From contig JACOWJ010000043.1 of NCBI GenBank assembly GCA_016176845.1, forward strand, positions 1 through 13,777: 13,777 bases of DNA. Reading direction: 5' to 3'. Positions 6,486 through 12,613 of the stretch are shown one piece after another. Each line of letters opens with the position of its first letter. Positions within the stretch are counted from its first letter, which is position 1. Source of the DNA: Nitrospinota bacterium. Lineage in GTDB: Bacteria > 2-12-FULL-45-22 > JACOWJ01. Made by a program: the position numbers and the translations under genes. A model generated the notes under the pieces. It made no database searches and was not told the DNA's origin. It saw only the letters and a program-made list of their open reading frames with translations.

Positions 6486-7679
6486 CTACAGACGAATCTT
6501 CAGCCCGGGTAGCTCCTGGGTGGCGATAATGTATTTCTGCATCTCGGAGGTTCCCCCGGCGATCTTCAAGAGCCGGGCATCCCGATAATAGCGCTCGGCC
6601 CGTAAGTTTTCTTTCGAGTAACCCTCTCCCCCGCAGATCTGGACTGCCTCGTTGGCGATGATATTGGCCACCTCGCTAGCGTAGTACTTGGCCATAGAGG
6701 CCTCGCGGCTCAGGCTTCGCTGATCGATCCCGGCATCGATCATCTTGGCTGCCCGATAGGTAAGCAGACGGGCGGCATCGAGCAAGGTGGCCAGGTGGGC
6801 GATCTTGAAATAGACGTCCTGTTTCTGGCCGATGGGCTCGCCGAACTGGACCCGGCGGCCGGCAAACCGCCTGGCCTCTTCCAGGGCGGCCCGGGCGATC
6901 CCCAGACACTGGCCGGCCGCCAGCGTCCGCTCGCCGTTCAGATGGGACATCAGGACGTAGAATCCCCGATTGAGACCCCCGATCAGGTTCGAACGGGGAG
7001 CTCGCACCTCTTCGAGCAGCACTTCACCATTGGCCAACCCTTTCCATCCCATCAGGTCGAAGACCTTCGGCGTGGAAAGGCCTCGAGCCCCTTTCTCCAC
7101 GACGATGGCGCTCATCCCGCGGTGGGGATCCACTGTAGGGTCCGTGATACAATAGATCAGGAAGATATCTGCGGTGCTGTTGTTGCCGATAAACTTCTTC
7201 TTGCCGGTGATGACCCAATGGTCCCCATCCAGGATCGCGCGGGTCTTCATGCCGGCGGTGTCCGATCCCACCTCCTCCTCCGTAATTCCCATCGCCCCAA
7301 TCTTTTCCCCAAAGGCCATGGGCCGGACGTACCGCTCCCGCTGCTCGTCGTTGCCAAAGTCGTAGATCGTTCGGCCGATGATCACCCCGGTTGCTGCTGC
7401 CCCGTTTACCGCAGCAGATCGGCAAGCCAGTTCCTCGCTCAGGATCACCCCATGCACGATTCCGGGGTGGGGAATCCCTCCCTGGTAGAACTTGGGGAAG
7501 GGAAGAGAGAGGTAACCTGCCTGGCCGAGCTTTGTCACGATCGGCCTGAGCAGTTCCCAGCTCTCCGTTCGCTCGATCTGGTCCACGTAAGGCTCGACCT
7601 GCTCCTGACAAAAGGCGCTTAGCTCCTGTCGAAACTGACGCTCCTCTTCGTTCAGAAAGAAATCGTCACTGGCAAACAT
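6486..7679 (-). CDS. Acyl-CoA dehydrogenase
   Basis: A 397-aa FAD flavoenzyme that makes the alpha-beta double bond of an acyl-CoA and passes electrons to ETF. An all-alpha N-terminal domain is followed by the signature MGITEEEVGSDTAG (about 130-143), then a beta domain, and QICGGEGYSKENLRAERYYRDAR (347-369, given here only as a position marker) close to the C-terminus. KIAGGTSEM (372-380) has Gly where short- and medium-chain enzymes carry their base in YEGT. The likely catalytic base is instead Glu250 in HLNGERTLAAG, as in isovaleryl-CoA and long-chain dehydrogenases. ATG 7679 has AAAGGAGG 7 nt upstream and lies just downstream of a good promoter. An in-frame ATG at 7796 would be upstream of that promoter and is rejected. 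Substrate unknown; no ETF gene is nearby. Confidence 0.93.
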   Translation of the reverse strand: MFASDDFFLNEEERQFRQELSAFCQEQVEPYVDQIERTESWELLRPIVTKLGQAGYLSLPFPKFYQGGIPHPGIVHGVILSEELACRSAAVNGAAATGVIIGRTIYDFGNDEQRERYVRPMAFGEKIGAMGITEEEVGSDTAGMKTRAILDGDHWVITGKKKFIGNNSTADIFLIYCITDPTVDPHRGMSAIVVEKGARGLSTPKVFDLMGWKGLANGEVLLEEVRAPRSNLIGGLNRGFYVLMSHLNGERTLAAGQCLGIARAALEEARRFAGRRVQFGEPIGQKQDVYFKIAHLATLLDAARLLTYRAAKMIDAGIDQRSLSREASMAKYYASEVANIIANEAVQICGGEGYSKENLRAERYYRDARLLKIAGGTSEMQKYIIATQELPGLKIRL

Positions 7680-7718
7680 TCCCAATCCTCCTTTTGAATA
7701 GGATTCATAGTGCGAGAT

Positions 7719-7747
7719 ATTGTATTGCTCCGGTTTGGCCTTGTCAA
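7719..7747 (-). promoter_or_regulatory. Sigma-70 promoter of the acyl-CoA dehydrogenase gene
   Basis: On the minus strand, TTGACA (7747-7742) is followed by a 17-nt spacer and TACAAT (7724-7719). Transcription should begin near 7712, giving a leader of about 33 nt before ATG 7679. Confidence 0.8.
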
Positions 7748-7826
7748 CCCCGGCCGATGCCGCCCCCCCGATGACCCCGGTTGGCCTGGGGGACATCCAT
7801 AACCGAGAAACAAAATTGATAGGATC

Positions 7827-7855
7827 TTGACTTTTCCCCCGGACTTTCTTATAAA
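7827..7855 (+). promoter_or_regulatory. Sigma-70 promoter of the 74-aa gene
   Basis: TTGACT (7827-7832), a 17-nt spacer and TATAAA (7850-7855). The expected start is near 7862, about 42 nt before ATG 7904. It faces away from the acyl-CoA dehydrogenase promoter. The two -35 boxes are about 80 nt apart, so the genes may share a regulator. Confidence 0.8.
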
Positions 7856-7903
7856 ATAACTAGAAGCGTGTTGGACCCACCCTGACTAGGGAGGTGTAGA
7901 GCA

Positions 7904-8128
7904 ATGCCGCAGATCTCTGAGTACTTTAAACCGTTTGTCGAGGGCACCTACGACGCCTGGTGCGAGATGTTGAACAATCCAGCCCTGTGGTCCGACTATA
8001 TGATTCAAAAGACTCTGGACAGGACGGGCGGCAGGCCCTTTAATATGGATGACGTCAGGTTTTTGGTGAAGGACTACCTGGTGGTCCTTGGCGAGTTCTT
8101 CAGGAAAGAAGGAAGGGCTGGCTTTTAG
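7904..8128 (+). CDS. Small hypothetical protein, 74 aa
   Basis: I do not recognise a family. The protein is short, soluble, rich in aromatic residues (Trp, Tyr, Phe), and carries a run of probable amphipathic helices (FVEGTYDAWCEML, NNPALWSDYM, VRFLVKDYLVVLG). There is no signal peptide, transmembrane segment or metal motif; the single Cys is at 20. It is very likely real: it has its own promoter (7827-7855) and an AGGGAGGTG ribosome site 7 nt before ATG. It also lies between two metabolic genes on a divergent layout. A loose resemblance to N-terminal helices of PHA-synthase accessory proteins is too weak to use. A cruciform repeat starts 28 nt after its stop. Confidence 0.8.
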   Translation: MPQISEYFKPFVEGTYDAWCEMLNNPALWSDYMIQKTLDRTGGRPFNMDDVRFLVKDYLVVLGEFFRKEGRAGF

Positions 8129-8156
8129 TGAATGGCAGCCCGACGGTTTTTGCGAG

Positions 8157-8240
8157 TTTTAACGTGAAAATGCCGGAGTCTTTCGAGGGTTCATTTTCAT
8201 GGCGGGGGGTGGCCAACGTAGCTTGGCCATGTCGGTTTTA
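8157..8240. repeat. Cruciform-like intergenic repeat, copy 2
   Basis: Aligned base by base with 3651-3743, most positions match. The TGAAAATG/CATTTTCA hairpin is kept (8165-8172, 8192-8199). The second hairpin is a perfect 7-bp stem, TGGCCAA (8210-8216) and TTGGCCA (8223-8229), with a 6-nt loop. Its loop differs from copy 1 but the stem is maintained. The outer arm pairing of copy 1 is lost. Confidence 0.8.
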
Positions 8241-8316
8241 AGAAAGGATGCCACGATCAACGAGCCCTTGGGTGATGTGGTTTTGAACACATGTCTTTTC
8301 GAGGGTGGGTAGCACG

Positions 8317-8362
8317 GTAAAAAAGCCCATCAGGTGGTTGCTGACCTGATGGGCTTTTTTAC
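8317..8362 (+). terminator. Perfect 19-bp terminator-like hairpin, possible attenuator before the FAH gene
   Basis: GTAAAAAAGCCCATCAGGT (8317-8335) and its exact complement (8344-8362), with an 8-nt loop. The 3' arm has a T6 run. It ends 27 nt before the next ATG, and the ribosome site starts about 10 nt later, so no promoter fits between. It either ends the 74-aa gene transcript with partial read-through, or acts as an attenuator for the FAH gene. Confidence 0.85.
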
Positions 8363-8389
8363 GTATTAAACTTAAGGAGGAAACAGCAG

Positions 8390-9307
8390 ATGAGATTGGT
8401 AAGCTATGGCCCTCCGGCAAAAGAGCGCTGTGGGCTGCAGAGGGGGGATCGGATTATCGACCTGAATCGTGCCTCACTGAGTCTGTTCCCTGAACCCCTT
8501 CCCTGGTCGATGATCGAGTTTCTGGGGCTGGACAACTGGCACGAGATGGCCCGGAAGGTATCGGAGGCCGCTAACCTTTTGGAGGAGAAGGCCTTTATAA
8601 GTCTTTCGGAGGTGCGATTGGGAGCCCCGGTGCCCCGTCCTTCGAAGATCATCGCCCTGGGAGCCAATTATCGCGAACATGTGGAGGAGATGAGGGCCAA
8701 TGTGGAGCTCCCTAAGCGGCCTATCCTTTTTTCCAAGGCTTCCAGCAGCGCGGTTGGCCCCCACGATGATGTTCTCTACCCACCCGAGACACACTCCCTG
8801 GACTATGAGGTAGAGTTGGCCGTGGTCATCGGAAAAAGGGCGTGCCGGGTAAAGGCGGAGCAAGCCTACGACTATATCGCGGGCTATATGGTCCTCAACG
8901 ATGTTTCGGCCCGGGATATCCAGTTGGGTGGTGAAGGGAAGCTTGGGTCACAATGGTTCCATGGCAAGAGCTTCGATACCTTCGCCCCGATGGGCCCTTT
9001 CCTGACCACCCTGGATGAGGTGGGAGACCCCCATTCCCTCCGTATCTGGTTGGCCGTGAACGGAGAAATACGACAGGATAGCTCCACCAGCCAGCTCCAC
9101 TTCAAGATCCCCGAGATCATCGCCTTTATCTCTCATGGGATCACCCTCTTCCCCGGGGACGTCATCTCCACGGGGACCCCCTCCGGCGTGGGGATTGCCT
9201 CCAACCCTCCTCGATTGTTGCAAGTTGGGGATGTCATGGTCGCCGAGGTAGAAAAGCTCGGGGCCTTGAAGAACCGGGTGACAAGCGGAATGCAGGGAGT
9301 CCTGTGA
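8390..9307 (+). CDS. Fumarylacetoacetate hydrolase (FAH) family protein
   Basis: A 305-aa cytosolic metal-dependent enzyme of the FAH superfamily, which cleaves C-C bonds or isomerises or decarboxylates 2-oxo-acid intermediates of catabolism. The conserved active site is intact: H97 and E100 in NYREHVEEM, metal ligands E140 and E142 in DYEVELAVV, D171 in NDVSARD, K193 in GKSFDTFAPMGP, and TGTPSGVG (261-268). The family includes acylpyruvases, 5-oxopent-3-ene tricarboxylate decarboxylase and 2-hydroxyhepta-2,4-dienedioate isomerase; the substrate cannot be told from sequence. The start has AAGGAGGAAACAGCAG just before ATG. A perfect terminator hairpin ends 27 nt upstream, so expression probably depends on read-through from the 7827-7855 promoter or on a weak promoter I cannot see. 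Confidence 0.92.
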   Translation: MRLVSYGPPAKERCGLQRGDRIIDLNRASLSLFPEPLPWSMIEFLGLDNWHEMARKVSEAANLLEEKAFISLSEVRLGAPVPRPSKIIALGANYREHVEEMRANVELPKRPILFSKASSSAVGPHDDVLYPPETHSLDYEVELAVVIGKRACRVKAEQAYDYIAGYMVLNDVSARDIQLGGEGKLGSQWFHGKSFDTFAPMGPFLTTLDEVGDPHSLRIWLAVNGEIRQDSSTSQLHFKIPEIIAFISHGITLFPGDVISTGTPSGVGIASNPPRLLQVGDVMVAEVEKLGALKNRVTSGMQGVL

Positions 9308-9342
9308 GGGAAAAGGAGGTGACGTGGATCGCCCACGTGGCA

Positions 9343-9371
9343 TTGACAGAGGGCCTGAAAACTGCTATAAA
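9343..9371 (+). promoter_or_regulatory. Consensus sigma-70 promoter of tRNA-Arg
   Basis: TTGACA (9343-9348), a 17-nt spacer and TATAAA (9366-9371). The start is expected near 9378, about 12 nt before the mature tRNA. A small palindrome, ACGTGG-ATCGC-CCACGT (about 9323-9339), lies just upstream of the -35 box. Confidence 0.85.
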
Positions 9372-9389
9372 ACCTGAACGATCCATTTT

Positions 9390-9464
9390 GCGCCTGTAGC
9401 TCAGCCCGGATAGAGCAACGGACTTCTAATCCGTGGGTCGCAGGTTCGAATCCTGCCAGGCGCG
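9390..9464 (+). tRNA. tRNA-Arg, anticodon UCU
   Basis: Cloverleaf seen directly. Acceptor arms are GCGCCTG (9390-9396) and CAGGCGC (9457-9463) with discriminator G9464. The D stem is GCTC/GAGC. The anticodon stem ACGGA/TCCGT has loop CTTCTAA (9423-9429), anticodon TCT at 9425-9427. The T arm is GCAGG-TTCGAAT-CCTGC. It decodes AGA and AGG. No CCA is encoded. Confidence 0.96.
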
Positions 9465-9513
9465 CTGCTTATTTCCTTGAGGAGATGCTGCATATAGTTA
9501 TCCAGATAAGTTT

Positions 9514-9534
9514 GGGCAGGCTGGAAGCCTGCCC
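9514..9534 (+). repeat. GGGCAGGCT hairpin, dispersed-repeat type, possible tRNA terminator
   Basis: Perfect 9-bp stem GGGCAGGCT (9514-9522), GGA loop, AGCCTGCCC (9526-9534), 50 nt after the tRNA. There is no T-tract, so factor-independent termination is doubtful. The GGCAGGCTGGAAGCCTGCCC type is a common dispersed hairpin in many genomes. Confidence 0.6.
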
Positions 9535-9604
9535 CACCGTGGAGCCAGCATCTTGCCAGCGGAAAAAACTTTTCTGGGCAAGTATAGCAAGCAAAGGCCG
9601 TCTC

Positions 9605-10192
9605 ATGATCCCGGCAAATCTTTCTTCCAGTTTCCCATTTTCAAGGCGTTATCGGGCCTTGGCCTTCTTCTTGCTCCTCCCCTTTCTTCTCATCTCCTGT
9701 GCCTCTACCATCCTCCCCGATCCCCAAGAAGGGGCCACTTCTCTGCTCATCGGGGGCTGCGAATTTCACTGGATCCCCCGGGGAGGGAACAAAAAGGGCG
9801 GGCTGGAGATGACCCTGGAGGAGCTGGTCTCGGGGAAGCACTACCAGGTCACCACCGATGCAGAGGGATATTATTTCATCTCCAATGCGCCACCGGGAGT
9901 CTATATGGTCGATCTGGTCAAATTCAGCCTGTCGGATGGTGTCTCGGTGGAGCACCAGCCGGATGTTAAGCTCTTCATCATCTCTCCGGGCAAGGTCCAT
10001 TACCTGGGCCGGCTGATCGTGGAGGTGGACCGGTCCGACCTGAGAAACGACTTCAAGTATCGCGCCTATGAGAAGTTCATCGCCGGGGACCTCCGGGCCG
10101 AAGAGATCAAGAAGCTGGTGGCTGGTCGCCGGGGGAACAGCGGTTGGCTGCAAAAGGAGATCTCCCCCGAAAACGAGCTGGAGAAGTTTTAA
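9605..10192 (+). CDS. Small outer-surface/periplasmic lipoprotein with carboxypeptidase-regulatory-like fold
   Basis: A 195-aa predicted lipoprotein. Basic residues (RRYR) and a hydrophobic stretch end in the lipobox LLIS-C32, so it should be cut and lipidated at Cys32. The rest contains TDAEGYYFISNAPPGVY (84-100), the typical beta-turn motif of carboxypeptidase-regulatory-like (transthyretin-like) beta-sandwiches, and a charged helical tail (about 145-195). No enzyme motif is visible. I chose ATG 9605 because it places the signal peptide at the N-terminus. An in-frame ATG at 9485 would add 40 residues encoded by the repeat hairpin after the tRNA. The ribosome site at 9605 is weak (AAAGG). 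Role unknown; it faces the pilB-type gene tail to tail. Confidence 0.78.
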   Translation: MIPANLSSSFPFSRRYRALAFFLLLPFLLISCASTILPDPQEGATSLLIGGCEFHWIPRGGNKKGGLEMTLEELVSGKHYQVTTDAEGYYFISNAPPGVYMVDLVKFSLSDGVSVEHQPDVKLFIISPGKVHYLGRLIVEVDRSDLRNDFKYRAYEKFIAGDLRAEEIKKLVAGRRGNSGWLQKEISPENELEKF

Positions 10193-10218
10193 CGGCTTAT
10201 CCCGAAATCCCTTTCCCT

Positions 10219-10260
10219 CCTCTGCTTTCTCAGTCGAGAGAGCTCTTTAGGCAGAGGTTT
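10219..10260. terminator. Candidate terminator between convergent genes
   Basis: CCTCTGC (10219-10225) and GCAGAGG (10251-10257) pair, with a possible inner TCTC/GAGA stem, followed by a short T run on the plus strand. It lies between the lipoprotein stop (10192) and the end of the ATPase gene (10289). Confidence 0.45.
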
Positions 10261-10288
10261 TCGGATGGGCGCTAACGGTCTATCAGGT

Positions 10289-12121
10289 TCATTCGATGGT
10301 CCGCTGCAGGACCTCCTCGACGGTCGTCATGCCCTCCTTGATCTTCTCGATCCCCTCCTGGCGCAGGGTGGTCATCCCCCGATCGAAGGCAAAGGCCCGC
10401 AGCTGGTTTTCCGAGGGGTTGGAAAGGAGGAAGTCCCGGATCTCATCGGTGACCTCCAGGACCTCGTAGACTGCTACCCGCCCCTTGTAGCCGGTGCCCG
10501 AGCAGTGCTCGCATCCCGCTCCCTGAAAGATCTTCAGGGTGGCGAACTCGTTCGGGGAAAAGCCCACCCGTCCCAGGATCTCCCTGCTGATCTTTTTCAC
10601 GGGCTCCTTGCACTTTGGGCAGATCCGGCGCAGGAGCCTTTGGGACACCACCAGGCTCAAGGCGGCCGCCACCAGGTAAGGCTTGATCCCGATATCGATC
10701 AGACGGGTGATGGTGGCAGGGCAATCGTTGGTATGGAGGGTGGAGAGGAGCATATGGCCGGTCAGAGCGGCCTTGACCGCGATCTCGGCGGTTTCCTCAT
10801 CCCGGATCTCGCCCACCATGATGATGTCGGGGTCCTGCCGCAGGAAGGCTCGAAGGGCGCTGGCGAAGGTGAGCCCCACCTCCTCCCGGATCTGGACCTG
10901 ATTGATCCCTTGAAAATTATATTCCACCGGGTCCTCGGCGGTCAGAATCTTCCGATCGAAGGTGTTCAAGGTGCTCAGCGCCGAGTAAAGGGTGGTGGTC
11001 TTTCCCGACCCCGTCGGACCGGTCACCAAGACCATCCCGTAAGGCCGGTTGATCGCCCGGAGGAATTTATCCAGGCCCCCCCGGGTGAATCCGAGCTGCA
11101 TCAGGTCCATTCGGAGGCTGGACTTGTCCAGCAGCCGCATCACGATGGCCTCGCCAAAGAGGGTTGGCAGGGTAGAGACCCGAAAGTCGATGGAGCGGGT
11201 GGCCCCGATCTTGAGCTTGATCCGACCATCCTGGGGAACCCGTCGCTCGGAGATGTCCAACTTGGCCAGGATCTTGATCCGGGACACCAGGGCGCTTTTG
11301 ATAGCCGGCGGTAGGCTCATCACCTTATAGAGCTTGCCATCCAGGCGATAGCGGACATAGTAAGTGATCTCGAAGGGCTCGATATGGATGTCGCTGGCCC
11401 CGGCCTTGATCGCCTTGATCAGGATGCCGTTCACCAGTTTGACGACGGGGGTATCCGAGGCCGAATAGAGCTCCCTCCCCCGCTCCTCCTCCTCCTTCTC
11501 CAGGGTGAACTCCTCGGCCGCCTCGGTCAAGAGCTTCCCGAAGTCGTCGATATCCTGCAGGGAGATGGGATCCGAGTCCTCTTTGACCCCCTTGAAGAAA
11601 GACAGGTACTCCTCCTCGCCGATCCCGTAATACTTTTTGAAGGCCTCGATGATGTCCTTTTCGGTGGCCAGGACGGATCGAACGGAGAGCTTGGTCTGGA
11701 GCTGGATGTCCTCCAGGGCATAGCTGTTGGTCGGATCGGCCATGGCCATCAGCAGGGAGCCATCGGCGACCTCCAGGGGAATGGCCATGTATTCCTTGGC
11801 CAGGTTGTAAGGCAGGAGCTTGATGGTCTTCTCGTCGATCTGGCGCTCGGTGATCTTGACCAAACTGTAAGCGGACTGCCGGCGAAGGCAATCCGCGATG
11901 GTCTCGTCCTCCACGTAACCCATACTGATCAGAATGCGGCCAAGCCTCCCCCCCTGCTTCTTTTGGATGTCCAACGCCTCATTCAGCTGGGATTGGGTGA
12001 TCTGGCCCTCCCTGAGGAGGATCTGTCCCAGCTTCTCGACGTTCTTCACCCGCACCCCATGATGGACGGTGTTGGCCAGCATCGACCGCTTCTTTTTGTT
12101 GGGATCGTTGAAGCCGTTCAC
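10289..12121 (-). CDS. pilB: Type IV pilus assembly ATPase PilB / GspE family with MshEN c-di-GMP domain
   Basis: A 610-aa cytoplasmic hexameric ATPase that powers pilin polymerisation. Two adjacent 24-residue MshEN motifs (30-53, beginning KLGQIL and ending Q; 59-82, beginning RLGRIL and ending Q) are the known c-di-GMP-binding signature, so activity is probably c-di-GMP controlled. After an MshEN core (to about 165) and an acidic linker (about 165-215) comes the ATPase: Walker A GPTGSGKT (368-375), AEDPVE Asp box (395-400), Walker B IIMVGEIRD (433-441), His box TLHTND (461-466). A zinc site uses C501, C504, C537 and C540. GTG 12121 has GAGAGG 6 nt upstream; ATG at codon 14 has no ribosome site. 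No pilC, pilT or pilin gene is in view, so PilB versus GspE/MshE is not fully settled. It lies 49 nt after the 140-aa gene and could be cotranscribed. Confidence 0.92.
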   Translation of the reverse strand: MNGFNDPNKKKRSMLANTVHHGVRVKNVEKLGQILLREGQITQSQLNEALDIQKKQGGRLGRILISMGYVEDETIADCLRRQSAYSLVKITERQIDEKTIKLLPYNLAKEYMAIPLEVADGSLLMAMADPTNSYALEDIQLQTKLSVRSVLATEKDIIEAFKKYYGIGEEEYLSFFKGVKEDSDPISLQDIDDFGKLLTEAAEEFTLEKEEEERGRELYSASDTPVVKLVNGILIKAIKAGASDIHIEPFEITYYVRYRLDGKLYKVMSLPPAIKSALVSRIKILAKLDISERRVPQDGRIKLKIGATRSIDFRVSTLPTLFGEAIVMRLLDKSSLRMDLMQLGFTRGGLDKFLRAINRPYGMVLVTGPTGSGKTTTLYSALSTLNTFDRKILTAEDPVEYNFQGINQVQIREEVGLTFASALRAFLRQDPDIIMVGEIRDEETAEIAVKAALTGHMLLSTLHTNDCPATITRLIDIGIKPYLVAAALSLVVSQRLLRRICPKCKEPVKKISREILGRVGFSPNEFATLKIFQGAGCEHCSGTGYKGRVAVYEVLEVTDEIRDFLLSNPSENQLRAFAFDRGMTTLRQEGIEKIKEGMTTVEEVLQRTIE

Positions 12122-12170
12122 AGCTTTCCTCTCCGAGATGTTCGATCCATGATCCGTGAGCTATTGGGGA

Positions 12171-12593
12171 TTACCAGGGATGAGTGAGCTCGGCCTCTTG
12201 GGGAATGGCCTCCAGCTCTTTCTCCGTGAGGGCCTCTTTATCCGGCACCTTAACCCCTCGTTTCACCAGCAGAATACGGCTCTTCTTCCCCGGGCGGATC
12301 CCACTCCGCTCCCAGGTGCCTCCCACCCCCACGGGGGCGTATTGCCCCGGGGCCCGGACCCAGGTGTGGTTGTCCAGGGTGGTGTAAATCAGGACTTTAT
12401 AAGCGCCGAAATCCTCTATCCCATGCACCCGCCCACCGATGGAGGCCTTCTCAATCCCCTTGTCATCCCGATACCGATCCACGAACTCGACAGAAAGCGT
12501 CGGCTTGGAAGAGAAGAGCGATACAATCATCCAGGCCGCCATCAGCGAGGTCCAACCTCTGGACCTCTTCCGCATGCCATCCATCCCGCTCAT
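12171..12593 (-). CDS. Small membrane-anchored or exported protein of unknown function, 140 aa
   Basis: Begins with a basic N-terminus (MRKRSR) and one hydrophobic segment (about 14-29), a signal peptide or anchor. The exported part has GGRVHGIEDFGAYKVLIYTTLDN (53-75), HTWVRAP (76-82) and GGTWERS (91-97). This resembles a beta-rich module found in some secreted bacterial proteins (GxVxGxxxxxYKVxVY, then WxxxP, then GTW), but I cannot name a family or function. The tail is Glu-rich. The start at ATG 12593 is supported by GAGGAGG 12 nt upstream; a nearby in-frame ATG at 12584 is possible. The gene follows the SDR-like gene by 20 nt, with its ribosome site abutting that stop, so the two are almost surely coexpressed. 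Confidence 0.75.
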   Translation of the reverse strand: MSGMDGMRKRSRGWTSLMAAWMIVSLFSSKPTLSVEFVDRYRDDKGIEKASIGGRVHGIEDFGAYKVLIYTTLDNHTWVRAPGQYAPVGVGGTWERSGIRPGKKSRILLVKRGVKVPDKEALTEKELEAIPQEAELTHPW

Positions 12594-12613
12594 GGTGTTG
12601 GGGTCCCTCCTCG

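Noticed and set aside
7680-7796. 39-residue N-terminal extension of the acyl-CoA dehydrogenase
   Set aside because: Lies across and upstream of the promoter, has no ribosome site, and the extra residues do not fit the family.
8238-8420. 60-codon leftward open frame
   Set aside because: Runs through the terminator-like hairpin and the FAH start; no ribosome site or family features.
9308-9410. Mini open frame after the FAH gene with GGAGGTGAC before a GTG
   Set aside because: Only about 16 codons, overlapping the tRNA promoter; no evidence it is translated.
9390-9464. tRNA as integration site of a genomic island
   Set aside because: No duplicated tRNA 3' end and no integrase gene seen in the window.
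9485-9604. 40-residue N-terminal extension of the lipoprotein
   Set aside because: Encoded by the repeat hairpin after the tRNA; it would bury the lipoprotein signal inside the protein.
10265-11314. 349-codon rightward open frame opposite the pilus ATPase
   Set aside because: Antisense shadow with no recognisable fold; the opposite strand encodes all ATPase motifs.
11384-12187. 267-codon rightward open frame
   Set aside because: Antisense to the N-terminal half of the ATPase; Leu/Gly/Asp-rich shadow composition.
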